Shown here piece after piece: positions 12,875 to 22,466 of a DNA stretch of 34,811 nt. Numbering within the stretch: the first letter of the stretch is position 1; every line of letters begins with the position of its first letter. The stretch is from the NCBI GenBank assembly GCA_018398765.1, contig JAHBMJ010000480.1:12501-47311 (forward strand). The letters are read 5' to 3'. Both the position numbers and the translations under genes were made by a program. The notes below the pieces were generated by a model, which was not told the origin of the DNA, made no database searches, and worked only from the letters and a program-made list of their open reading frames with translations. This stretch comes from Chromera velia. Its lineage: Eukaryota > Sar > Chromeraceae.

Positions 12875-12894
12875 ATGCATGTGCAGACATGCAT
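12875..12894. promoter_or_regulatory. Perfect inverted repeat ATGCATGT-N4-ACATGCAT, candidate regulator-binding site
   Basis: The arms are 8 bp with a GCAG spacer. The left arm is preceded by CGC, so GCATGC and TGCATG cores are present. Cores of this kind are known targets of ApiAP2 factors in apicomplexans. Placement about 470 bp from one start codon and 400 bp from the other would suit a shared site. Binding is inference. Confidence 0.4.
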
Positions 12895-12944
12895 TTATTT
12901 TTTGTCACGCTGACTCGACAATTGCAACTCAGTCTGTCTCTCAG

Positions 12945-12954
12945 CTATATATAG
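12945..12954. promoter_or_regulatory. TATA-like palindrome CTATATATAG
   Basis: This is a 10-bp self-complementary AT box about 340 bp upstream of the phosphoglycerate mutase start. It could serve either direction. Alveolates often lack canonical TATA boxes, so its use is uncertain. Confidence 0.25.
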
Positions 12955-13292
12955 TGCTACCAATTTTCACAGCACCAGGCTGGTAACGCCGCTGGTTCGT
13001 TCCGAAGTTTCAGCTAGCTGTTGAGTAAATGCTCTCATACACTCGTACTTTTACCTGTGCTGTGTTCTTTCTGTACGGAATTCAGCTCCTGGATCGGTTT
13101 GGGAAAAGGAGGAATCGCAGATATACAAGAGACCGAGTCCCTCTGTCCCCTGAACCTCTCCTGCCTCGCTCTCAACTTTCTTTCTTCCTCGATCTTCTTT
13201 TTGCTGCTTGCTGAAGATCGCTCCTAGACATTCGAGGAGGAAGAGACCGTTGAAAGAGAAGCAGAGCGTAACGGAAAAACAAAAGGGGCACC

Positions 13293-15441
13293 ATGACCAC
13301 CAAGTATACCCTTGTCCTCTTGCGACATGGTCAGTCAACTTTGAGGATTTCTATTGGGTGGGAGTGTAGGCAAAGAAGGAGACGGAAGGGATTGTGTGAA
13401 GAGGGGGACCGAAGAAGAGGGCGAAAGGAAGAAAGTGCCGATGGGAGGAGAGAGAAAATATGGAGAGAAGGTCTCCGCTGTTTGCTTGTTTTTGCCCTGT
13501 CCAGTCTCTAGGCTTCAGTCCCAGATTTCTCCAGTTGAGGGTTTCCCTTCTCTGGTGTCTCTGCCATTGAGTCTGTGTACCTGTCGATGTGGAACTCCGA
13601 ATGCAAGGTGCTTCCACTGTTCCGTGTTGCCTGCTGCTTCAATTCTCTTCCGTTGTCTTCTTCCTTTGTGACGGGCAGACTGAAATGGGTATGCGTGGTA
13701 TTGGATGCTTTCGGTCCTGTGTGCCTGCATGTGTGTGCAGGCGAGAGTGAGTGGAACAAGGAAAACAGATTCACAGGATGGACGGATGTACCCCTCAGTG
13801 ACACTGGAGAGATGGAGGCACTGTCAGTCAGCGTCCCTCTAAGACTTCTTTTCTCCCCGTGTGTGTGCCGGTCGAGTTACTCACAGTCTCCGCTCCATTA
13901 TATCCAGGCCGTCTGCTCCTTCTCTCCGTCGTGAAAGAAGCAAGGGGGCAGCGGGTCGAACAGCGCTGGTGCCAAGGAGCAGCGAGGGGAAGAGAGGGAC
14001 GGAAAGGGAAGAAGGAAAGACGGTTCTTTCGTCTGCATGGAGGGGGAAAGGACAAACTGACCGAAGGAGCAAGCGCAGGAGGACGAAGATTTTTTTTTAA
14101 TGTTGAGGACGTCTACGTATACAGCAGAAAGTGATTTCAAAGATGCTGTCTCTACACTGAAGGGGTCGTTGGGACATGCGCGCATCTCTTCGCCTGCTTT
14201 GTGTGCATTTGGATTGATGTGTTTTTGTGTTCAGGGCTGCGGGTGAGATTTTGAAGGAGAAGGGCTACCGCTTCGACATGGTGTTCACCTCCACGCTGAA
14301 GAGAGCCATCCACACGACATGGAACTGTCTGAAGAAACTGGACAACTCCTCCGCGCCCATTGTCAACAACTGGAGGTGTGCAGGGAGGGCAGCAGACAGA
14401 GATGGATGGTTCATGTTTTTCGGATGTCCAGTTGATTTGCCGACGAGCTAAGACATCCAGACTCCACTTTCTCAAGTGCACATGTGGAGACCAGCTCTTT
14501 GCTGTTGCGTGTCGCTGTAAACAAATTTTTGTGGATGTGAGTGTGGGGGGATCTGCCCCCTTTTTTCGACCCCTTTTCTACCTCACGGTGCAGACAGTTC
14601 CCACCCCCCCCCCCCTTGTTTTTTTTTTCCGATCTGTTCCCCCTGTGGTTCCTGCGTTTTGCGTCTCTGACCCAGTGCCCCCTCCAACATTCGAGCAGTC
14701 GCATGAGGCTCCTCTAAGGCCCTCACACACATACGCACAGAATGACTCTCTTCCAGACACACGCGCTCATACAACCATGTTTACACATACGTACCGTGAC
14801 AAACTGGTTGCAGGCTGAACGAGCGTCACTACGGAGCCCTCCAGGGTCTGAACAAGGCGGAGACAGCAGCCAAGCACGGAGACGAGCAGGTGCTCATCTG
14901 GAGACGGGCATACGACGTGCCCCCCCCCCCTCTGGAGAAGTCCGACGACAGATGGCCCGGGAACGACCCTGTGTACAAAGAACTGCCTAGGGTGAGTGGG
15001 CTCTCTTGCTCACATACGCGTATACGCAGACACACACGCACGCACACACTAACGGACAGGCCGGTAGAAAGACGGAACAGATAAATTTCCGCGAGCAGTC
15101 ACAATTTTCAGTGGGCGCTTGTGCGTACACAGACACTTCCTTATTCACAGCCGTGGGCATATGTATCGCGTTCTTTCATTGGCTGACTGACTGAACGACG
15201 GATTTACGGAGTGGCAGACGACTGCAGTGCTCTTCCACTGTCCGTCTCCGGCCAGTCAACAGACCGAAGAAAGAAAGAGAGATTTATGTATGAGTCTCTC
15301 TCTGCGTGCAGGACATTCTACCCCTCACGGAATGCCTGAAGGATACCGTCGAGCGAGGTCGGTCAGGCGTCGGAGAGGAACGGGGGCACAAATAGAAAGT
15401 GACACCGATTCTCTGTGTGGACATCTCTCTCTCTCTCTCTC

Positions 15442-15480
<39 letters not shown>

Positions 15481-17326
15481 GTGTGTGTGCGCGCGCGCGC
15501 GCGTGTGTCATCAATAGACTCCGGGCAGAAATCTGTCTATTTTACTTCCTTTGCGGCTCGTCGGTCGTGCTCGTGTGCCTTCTCCCCCCGCCTCGCTGTC
15601 TCCCTCACACGATCTGCAATTGGCCACAGAGCCTTTCAGGCAATGGTTCGATGAGCGAATGAATGACTAAATGAGTGAGTGAGTGAGTGAGTGCAGTGCT
15701 GCCGTTCTGGTTCGATGTCGTGGCGCCCAAGATCATGGAGGGGAAGAACGTCCTCGTCTCCGGTCAGTCAGCAAGGTCGTGCGGGGGTGGTGGTGGCAGT
15801 TCTGTGTGCCTGTCTGTCTGTCTGCCTGCCTGCCTGTCTGTCATGAAGAAAAGAAGGGAGAAGAAGAAACATGTAGTTTGTCTGTCTGTCCGTCTGTCTG
15901 TCTGTGTTCATGAAGAAAAGAAGGGAGAAGAAGAAACATGTAGTTTGTCTGTCTGTCCGTCTTTCTGTCTGTCTGTCTGTCTGTCTGTGTTCATGGAGAA
16001 AAGAAGGGAGAAGAAGAAACATATAGTTTGTCTGTCCGTCTGTCTGTCTGTCTGTGTTCATGGAGAAAAGGGAGAAGAAGAAACATATAGTTTGTCTGTC
16101 TGTCCGTCTGTCTGTCTGTCTGTCTGTCTGTGTTCATGGAGAAAAGAAGGGAGAAGAAGAAACATATAGTTTGTCTGTCTGTCCGACTGTGGGTTGTGCA
16201 CTACATTTGGCTTCCTCTAGTCTTTCTCTGCCTCGCATTCTGCAGCCACAGAAAGGTCTCGGGGACCTGCTCCCAGTCGTTTTCTTTTTCTTCCCCCCTC
16301 CTTTTTTAACCGTGTCCACCGATTTCCCTTTGCAGCCCACGGCAACTCCCTGAGAGCCCTCGTGATGCACCTCGACAAGATGACTCCTGACGGTTGGTTG
16401 GTTTGGTTGCGGTTGGTTGCATCTATTCGGGTCGTTTGCTTGGTCTCGCTTTTTCTGGTTGGTCTCTTTTGTCAACTCGAAGCAGAGGGTTTGCGTGCTG
16501 TCTAGGCTTCCGTTAGGGTTTTTCCCCTGGAAGTTTTCCGTCAGCAAGACGTTTCTTCCGGACATGCAGAGAGGCAATTGAGAAACGTAACGCGGTGTAA
16601 TTTTGGCTTCCGTGTTTGTTGTGTCACCTCTCGGCGCACAATATAGGAATGGAGGACAAACAAATGAAAATGTACGCGCACGAGAGGATGAACCCCTGAA
16701 GAAAATCATGAGCCAATGAGAGCATGAACGAATCAACGGCCGAAGAGATGAAGAAGGAAAGAACGAATGCAAAAACGAACGAATATACACATGAGTGAAT
16801 GAATGCAGAAATTCTGAAGCTGAACATTCCGACTGGTGTCCCTCTCGTATACGAACTCGATGCCGACCTGAAACCAGTGAAGCACTACTACCTGCTCGAT
16901 GAGGCAGAACTGAAGGTCTGTCTGTCGGTCTGTTGGTCTGTCGGTTGGCCTCTTCTCTTTGTTTGTCGGTTCAGTCATTTGCTTGTGTGGAAGGAGAGAG
17001 AAAAGCATGCTTGCTGCGTGTGCGTGTGTGGTCGTGGACGTGTGTATAGGCTCGTATCCTCTTATTCTTCTGTTTGTACACCAACGGCTGATTGGGGCTC
17101 GCATCTGTGAGTTGCTCTCCATCCTGTCTGAGTGTTCGACCGGTCACCATTTCATTTCCCCTGTGCCTGTCTTGTTTTTTTCAATGCTCCGTCGTCTGTG
17201 AAGAAAAAAAGAGGGGGGAAGATCTATGTTATGTTGTGCATCCACCTGCCTGTCTGTCCGCATATCTGTCTTTCTGTGCAGAAGCGCATGGAAGCCGTCG
17301 CCAACCAGGGCAAGGCAAGCAAATGA
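13293..17326 (+). CDS. gpmA: 2,3-bisphosphoglycerate-dependent phosphoglycerate mutase, 9 exons, 252 aa
   Basis: Exons: 13293-13329, 13741-13822, 14235-14375, 14814-14991, 15312-15357, 15697-15762, 16336-16392, 16809-16915, 17282-17326. The spliced length is 759 nt with all phases consistent. The enzyme interconverts 3- and 2-phosphoglycerate in glycolysis and gluconeogenesis through a phosphohistidine. The sequence shows LVLLRHGESEWN with phospho-acceptor H12, the family-typical [35 protein letters not shown] with general acid/base E90, [21 protein letters not shown] with second catalytic H185, and the flexible tail ending VANQGKASK. The length equals that of typical bacterial and eukaryotic dPGMs (about 250 aa). 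No presequence precedes the conserved start, so a cytosolic enzyme is expected. The gene is divergent from the carboxypeptidase gene. A second version of the last exon is possible (see 17858-17938). Confidence 0.95.
15424..15508. repeat. (CT)n-(TGTC)n-(TG)n-(CG)n microsatellite in phosphoglycerate mutase intron 5
   Basis: Four simple repeats follow each other within 85 bp between exon 5 (ends 15357) and exon 6 (starts 15697). The (TG)n(CG)n part is alternating purine-pyrimidine and could form Z-DNA. Confidence 0.95.
15800..16193. repeat. Minisatellite, five copies of a 67-83 bp unit, filling phosphoglycerate mutase intron 6
   Basis: Each unit has a variable pyrimidine part of TGTC/CGTC steps and a fixed purine part starting TCATGGAGAAAAG, followed by GGGAGAAGAAGAAACAT. 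The purine parts start at 15841, 15908, 15991, 16058 and 16134. Spacing varies with the number of TGTC steps. Copies 1-2 read ACATGTAG and copies 3-5 ACATATAG, so copies fall into two types. Copy 4 has lost three bases in the purine part. The long ORFs here come only from the repeat. Confidence 0.93.
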
Positions 17327-17615
17327 GAAATAAAGAGGCAAGCCGGGGTTCATTCATCTTCATGGCGTGGCATCGTCTTGTGGCACAGTAAAGTAGGGGA
17401 GGGTCTTTCTGAGAACGAAGAAGAAAAAGAGGAACCAAGAATAAGAGATGGGAGGAAAGACGGTGTGAATTGAGGGGGAGTGGCAGAAGGAAGCAGATGG
17501 GAAGCCCCTTAAGGAGACAGACATGCGGGGAATGAGACAGGATGCCAAGAAAGTGAGAGCCGACAGAACGCAGACAGGAGCTGGAAGAAGTTGCGGGGGC
17601 CCTCACAATGCATTC

Positions 17616-17677
17616 GTGTGTGTGTGTGTGTCTGTAAGAGAGAGTGAGAGTGAGAGTGAGAGTCAGAGTGAGAGAGA
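17616..17677. repeat. (GT)n and (GAGAGT)n simple repeats
   Basis: A short GT run is followed by hexamer repeats of GAGAGT with one AGTCAG variant. They lie between the phosphoglycerate mutase stop codon and the candidate alternative exon. Confidence 0.85.
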
Positions 17678-17857
17678 TCACAAATGAACGAGTTGAAAAA
17701 AAAAAACGTGAACGACGGGTTCTTTACTTCTTCTCGCAGTGTTTTTTTTGTGATAGCTTCCCTATTTCTACAGACACAAAGAGAAGCCTCAATCTACATT
17801 TCGGTCATACGATGTTACCCTTTTCCTTTCCTCCCTTCCCTGATCTCTCCCGTGCAG

Positions 17858-17938
17858 GCGGGTGGAGACAAGGCTGTCCACACGGTGCACTCGGCCAACA
17901 AAATGGGCTGTGGGACTCAATGTTGTGCAATAGGATAG
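17858..17938 (+). CDS. Candidate alternative last exon of phosphoglycerate mutase (26 codons plus TAG)
   Basis: A long pyrimidine tract and CGTGCAG precede an 81-nt in-frame segment encoding a tail with KMGCGTQCCAIG and then a stop. Exon 9 contains AAG followed by GCAAGC at 17315, a good GC-type donor. Using it would join the residues VANQGK directly and in phase to this exon, giving a 275-aa protein with a cysteine-rich end instead of ending in ASK. The canonical stop at 17324-17326 gives a family-like C terminus, so this would be an alternative form. It could instead belong to an unrelated gene or be fortuitous. Confidence 0.35.
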   Translation, partial: AGGDKAVHTVHSANKMGCGTQCCAIG

Positions 17939-17947
17939 CCCTAGCCT

Positions 17948-17972
17948 TGGGGGGGGGGNGGGGGGGGGGGGT
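17948..17972. repeat. Poly-G run with one undetermined base
   Basis: About 24 consecutive positions are G, except for one N near 17959. The run length is probably unreliable in the assembly. Nothing coding depends on it. Confidence 0.9.
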
Positions 17973-18800
17973 TGATAGACAGAGGAGAAGAAAAGTGGTT
18001 GGTTGACTGTGGGAGATGGCAATTAGAATTGTCATCGACATCGAGATCCCTCCCCTCATCCCGTCCCTTCCTCCCTCTATAGAAGGATCCGTGCTTGCAC
18101 TCAGAAAAAAAGGGAAGCAGAATGAGACGAGATGAATGAATGTACAGGCGGACAGGCCAAGCGTTAGTGAGGTACTTTTCTTCCTGTTTGGTGACCCTCT
18201 CCCGTTGTTTGGGCGATTCCGTGCTTACCACAAAGGTTGACTGACTTCTTTTCTTCCTCTCTGTTTTTTGGACGACCTTGATCGATCTGACTGCTGTCAT
18301 GAGAAAATGGATAGATGAATAACGAAAGAATACACGAATGAAGCTCAGGAAGACAAAACAATTCACTGATCGAACGATTGAGTCAGACACTCTCTGTTCA
18401 ACATTCTCTCTGTCTCTCTTGCTCTTCTCTGGTTTTGACACGCAGCTTCAGTACCTCACACTTTTCGCTTTCCCTTCCCGTCAAACCCCCCTTTCGTTCT
18501 CCTCATGTCCCGCGAGGAGAAAGAGTGACCCTTCTCCGTGATTCTTTTCGCCCTTGAAAAAAGTTGTTCGGCCAGGCAGTCCGGCAGACGTTCCTACTCC
18601 TCTACGTCCCCCTCTTCTCGTTATTCTCTGCTGCTTTCTGTCAATACTTTCTGTCTGTATCAAAGTGCGTGTGTCAAGCATCTGGCGTGGACAGAAAAAT
18701 GGCAGCGCACGCAAAGGCGCGACTAAGAATAAGGAAAGGAAGGTAGGAGATACCCTAGAAGACAGGAGCCTGTTTCTCTTCCTTTTCTATGACAACTTGA
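17973..18800. other. Non-coding interval between the mutase gene and the AT-rich block
   Basis: Base composition is mixed, with short pyrimidine-rich pieces. No open frame here shows a recognisable motif or a convincing pair of splice sites. I see nothing specific. Confidence 0.5.
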
Positions 18801-19783
18801 CAATAAAATAGACAAAATTCATTCTGTATTACTCAGGCAACCAGATCTAGTTTTAGATGCATCTACCAGGCAAAGAGTCTAGCAAAGAGTTAAAAAACTG
18901 GTTTGAGATATTAAAGAAATGTCATATATAGAAAAATTGTTTTTCAAGAATTTAAAGTTTTAAATTTTTGTCTCAAAACCAGTCTTAAAGTTATTTCTTA
19001 TGATTGATTGATTGATTGATTGATATGTTCCGCCCTAGGGCCTTCCCGCTATGTATATTTCTGTATAGCAGTTAATAGCAGTTTTGACTTAACTGTTAGT
19101 TTATTCGTAATTTCGTATTTACTAGTCAAAAATTTCTGGTCCTTATTATATTTTGACTAATTGATACTAACTGACATTTTTTCTAGCATTTTTTCAAATT
19201 TTTCAATTAAAGTAGAAAAAGAGAATTGAAAAGAGTTCAGTTCCGAGTTCTATAAAGTACTATAGAGCTCGGTGTATATCTTGAATTTACATCTTTCTAC
19301 ATCTTTTGATGTTCAGTCATGTTCAGTTTGATTCGTACATACACCAATTTTAAACTAGATTTTGAATTTTATATTACATATAGATCATAATAGGTCGCAA
19401 GATTGACCCAATAGAAAATTACTATGTACAGATCACCTGGCATCGAGCTAAGGGCACATCAAGCTAAAATCATGCATGCACTCAGCCTAGGAATTGAGGC
19501 CATGCAGCTGCGGACAGATGGTCAGAGTGATACCGGAGTGAAGTTTTATCAGTGTATAGATTGTCACACCGTTGGGAGTCCAATTGACTGCTCTGCTCAT
19601 ATTTTAGGTTGTTAGCCGGGTTGCCACACAGTCTTAAACTACCATCAGGCTTCGACTTGCATTGTCTATAGAATAGGAAAGGATTAGGATAGGATAGGAT
19701 TTTATGTTTCGAGAACCCTCATGGTCTACTACCAGGTATCGGCTTGCACCGATGTGTTTGTTTTTATTCGATCTCTCTAGTGA
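18801..19783. other. AT-rich block with short repeats and a hairpin, no gene seen
   Basis: Composition shifts sharply to AT-rich at about 18.8 kb. It contains (TTGA)n at about 19001-19024, a 12-bp-arm hairpin at 19243-19272 and (AGGAT)n at about 19680-19700. The 63-codon frame at 19424-19615 has no recognisable motif. The block ends at the target duplication of the LTR element, so that element inserted into it. It may be the remains of older mobile DNA, but I cannot name a family. Confidence 0.5.
19243..19272. other. Hairpin, 12-bp arms with one mismatch, 6-base loop
   Basis: CCGAGTTCTATA and TATAGAGCTCGG flank AAGTAC. The structure stands out in otherwise AT-rich DNA. It could be the end of an inverted-repeat element or a transcript structure; no partner copy was found in the window. 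Confidence 0.5.
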
Positions 19784-19788
19784 GGGAG
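19784..19788. repeat. 5-bp target site duplication (GGGAG), left copy
   Basis: GGGAG directly precedes the TGTTG start of the left LTR and recurs directly after the right LTR at 21978-21982. Five bases is a normal duplication length for LTR retrotransposons. Confidence 0.7.
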
Positions 19789-20086
19789 TGTTGCGTGCCG
19801 CCGTGGTTGTGGAACACGTACATGGTCTATTTTCTTATTTTACCGGGCCAAGATTTATATTCAAGGCCGCACCGTGTGTTTAGCTCATCCGTTATCAATC
19901 TATCGCGTTCATCCGTTTTATCCAATGCGTTCGATCAACCCACCGAAGACTTAGTGACGTCTTTTGTCTGGCTTCCGTTCTATTCCTCTATTTAACACTC
20001 CTTGGACTCTGAATAATGGTCGAGCCCCGGGTGCACCTCCATACTCTCTCTATATCTGTTTAGCGTTATCATTATAGTACACAACA
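19789..20086 (+). repeat. Left (5') LTR
   Basis: This is the direct-repeat partner of 21679-21977. The best-conserved stretch includes ATCCAATGCGTTCGATCAAC, GAAGACTTAGTGACGTCTTT and AACACTCCTTGGACTCTGAA. Short terminal inverted repeats TGTTG...CAACA are intact. TATTTAACACTC at about 19988 could belong to its promoter. Confidence 0.88.
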
Positions 20087-20098
20087 TAGTAGCAGAGC
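20087..20098 (+). other. Primer-binding site, initiator tRNA-Met type
   Basis: TAGTAGCAGAGC follows the left LTR without a gap. It matches 10 of 12 bases of TGGTATCAGAGC, the site complementary to the 3' end of initiator tRNA-Met used by many LTR elements. Both mismatches (G to A, T to G) lie in the first half. Confidence 0.7.
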
Positions 20099-21647
20099 TG
20101 GTTTGTTCGATCTATTTTTTTTTTCAAGCAGACTTACCAGACTTGTTTGTGTGAGACTTTGGGCCATGCCCTTCTCCCTTCTATTTCCGAGGATGCTAGC
20201 CACTGCCTCAACGTATGTTGTCCGTTGCTTTTATCCTAAAAGAAGCCTTTCTATGGCTTCTTCATTGTTGATGAGACTTTTTTGCAAATTGTAGACGCAC
20301 TGCGTATCCTTTTCTCAGTTGTGCCATCTCGTTTGGTTGTGCTCTGCCTTTCTTTCCTTTTGAAATTGAAAACATTTAACCGGTATGGAGAGATCTTTTC
20401 CTCACTCCCTGTGTATCACGCTATCAACCTCTCTTCCTTCGGCAACCGCCATCTGGATCAAAGCACGCCTCTCATCCGATTCAGCTCCCCTTTCTTCGGT
20501 CATTTCTTTAGCCAGCCCTTTCAATATCGAACATCAATGCCCTACTTGCAGTTCGGCATTTACTTCTTTCTCTCAATTCTTTGGGTGTCTGGATGATGCC
20601 CCAGCTCACCAATTCTTCAAATGGATCTTCTCCAGCAATTTGGACGGCCTCGGTGGTCCACCGTCCACAGTTTCTTCAAAGACTTGCTGTTTGTATCAGG
20701 GCAGACAGGCTGGATGGTCCATCCATCCGCTTTTGTCTAGGCTTCTGTGCTATGCGTATTGCCCTTTGTTGGCATATATACAAACTGTCTCTTTCTACAC
20801 GTTGATGCAGTTATCTTTTCTCTCTGTCTGCCGAATTTGTAAGGGCTCCTACCATGACAATAAGAAGGGTTGCACTTCTTCCTCGCTTCCATCCCCATTT
20901 CTTCTCTCCATGTTGGCCTGTCCTGGGGGGAGGAGTCAAAGAATGAGAGAAAGGCGAGACCTAGAGGCGAAACAAGTTTTTTTCCTTCATTCTTTCCTTC
21001 TTTTCTATCTTCATTCGTACTTTCCGTTCTCTCTTCTTTTCTTTTCCTCGTTTTCAAGAGTCGTTTACACCATTTCCTTTCCATTCTTCATTTAGTGACA
21101 CCCTTTGTTGGTTTTTGTAACATGATTGGCCAACTTCGCATGCGATTGTCCTCCTTTTCTCTTTCCGTCTGCTAGTTCCTTCACGCAGTCGCGTTCATTC
21201 TCTCTGGCCTCGTCTTGCTCCTTTTGTACTTAATCGCAATCTCTTGCTCTTTACTGAGTGTGACTAAGTGGTCCTCCTTATCATGGACCTCCATATACGT
21301 GTGCAAGGTAGAGTGGGCATGCATGGGTTCCCTCCATGACTTCCCGCATCCGGAGGCTCTATTGGCAGGTGGCTACAATCCCTGTCATAGGTTGATGCAT
21401 CTCCCCACCTCTGACCAATGATCTCTTTTTCTGTGATGTGCATATCTCCTTTCTTTGAACCTCTTGATTACGTTTTCCCTCAAATGTGACCATCCCTTTC
21501 TAGCCACTTTTCCTCAACATCATGCGATGTTGCCATCACGAAATTGCCTTACAAAAATGCCTTCTGATATGTCTCTTTCTTTTCTTACTCCTCAGAGTTT
21601 GTTCATTCATCGTCATCTTGTCATTGCTTCTGGCTAAGCCTTCTACC

Positions 21648-21678
21648 AAGAAAATGAAAGAAATAAAAAAGGAAGCTA
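21648..21678 (+). other. Polypurine tract for plus-strand priming
   Basis: An A/G-rich run (AAGAAAATGAAAGAAATAAA, then AAAGGAAGCTA) ends directly at the TGTTG of the right LTR, where a polypurine tract is expected. Confidence 0.7.
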
Positions 21679-21977
21679 TGTTGCGTGCCGCCATGGTTAT
21701 GGAACATGTATGCGGTCTACATTCTCGCTTTGCCGGGCCAAGATTCATATCTAGGGCCGCGCCATGCATTTAGCTCATATGTCGTCGACCTATCGCGTTC
21801 ATCCGTTTCATCCAATGCGTTCGATCAACCTACCGAAGACTTAGTGACGTCTTTTGTTTGGCTTTTGTTCTATTCCTCTATTTAACACTCCTTGGACTCT
21901 GAATGACGGTCGAGCCCCGGGTGCACCTTCCATACTGTCTCTATGTCTGTTTAGCATCATCCTTATGGTACACAAGA
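21679..21977 (+). repeat. Right (3') LTR
   Basis: Aligned by eye with the left LTR at about 85 percent identity. Its last bases are CAAGA instead of CAACA. It is followed by the second GGGAG (21978-21982). Confidence 0.88.
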
Positions 21978-21982
21978 GGGAG

Positions 21983-22259
21983 AGAGCGTCAGGCCTCTAC
22001 GAGCCTGCCAGGCCGGGGATATCCCGGCCGTCGATCAAGTTTGTGTTTCTTCTTATAAAAAAATCGTTCAATGACTCATATTTTAGAATATTAATTGATC
22101 GGTAGCATACCATCTACTAGATACTACTAGGCTATACTAGGCCATTTATGAATCGGGTTACTATATGTTACGATGTTAAAATAGCGAAAATAGCAAAAAT
22201 AGTGACTGTTTTTACTATTTGCTACGTTTAATAGTAGAAAAGCATAAGGGAGACCTCCA
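21983..22259. other. Flank between LTR element and LINE; AT-rich with a small inverted repeat
   Basis: A short GC-rich piece with GGCCGGGGATATCCCGGCC (about 22012-22030, nearly palindromic) is followed by AT-rich DNA. At about 22193-22224 AGCAAAAATAGT faces ACTATTTGCT. No open frame is convincing. The exact 5' end of the LINE is not visible and could lie here. Confidence 0.4.
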
Positions 22260-22466
22260 CAGCGAAACCGTCTGAAACCGTCTGAAACTTGCTGCGAAGG
22301 AGTGTTTTTCGGTCTTTTCCGTCAAGAGCCAAGATTAAAAGGTGCTGGAATAGCTGAGTTTGGTATGAAACGCTTTCCCGTCTTCTTTGACCAAAAATGT
22401 TCCCTTTCGGTGATGCTCATGGAGGGAGAATCCCGCCTCTTGGCCAGATCTTACAGACCATATAGC

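Larger units (their letters stand above)
12407..13292. promoter_or_regulatory. Divergent intergenic region between carboxypeptidase and phosphoglycerate mutase starts
   Basis: The two start codons lie 886 bp apart on opposite strands, so this interval holds both promoters and 5' untranslated regions. It contains a perfect inverted repeat at 12875-12894, a CG-rich patch with GAGCGCGCTAGCTCGGAGC at about 12852-12871, and a TATA-like palindrome at 12945-12954. No convincing coding exon was found inside. Bidirectional activity is inferred from orientation and spacing only. Confidence 0.6.
19789..21977 (+). mobile_element. Short non-autonomous or internally gutted LTR retrotransposon (2.2 kb)
   Basis: Two direct LTRs of about 298 bp (19789-20086 and 21679-21977) bound a 1.59-kb interior. 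The left LTR starts TGTTG and ends CAACA. The right LTR ends CAAGA, one change away. A 5-bp duplication GGGAG flanks the whole. The primer-binding site lies directly after the left LTR and the polypurine tract directly before the right one, giving plus orientation. The interior has no recognisable gag, protease, integrase or reverse transcriptase in any frame, and much of it is pyrimidine-rich. The LTRs differ at roughly one position in seven, mostly by transitions, so the insertion is old or was mutated quickly. Without pol it would need enzymes in trans. Confidence 0.85.

Noticed and set aside
15687-16169. 160-codon plus-strand frame with repeated Cys-Leu-Ser-Val motifs.
   Set aside because: The first 22 codons are mutase exon 6; the rest runs into the intron minisatellite after a clear GTCAGT donor.
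20385-21095. 236-codon frame inside the LTR element as a gag or pol gene.
   Set aside because: No zinc knuckle, protease, RT or integrase motif is visible, and the sequence is pyrimidine-rich with Ser/Leu/Phe bias as expected by chance.
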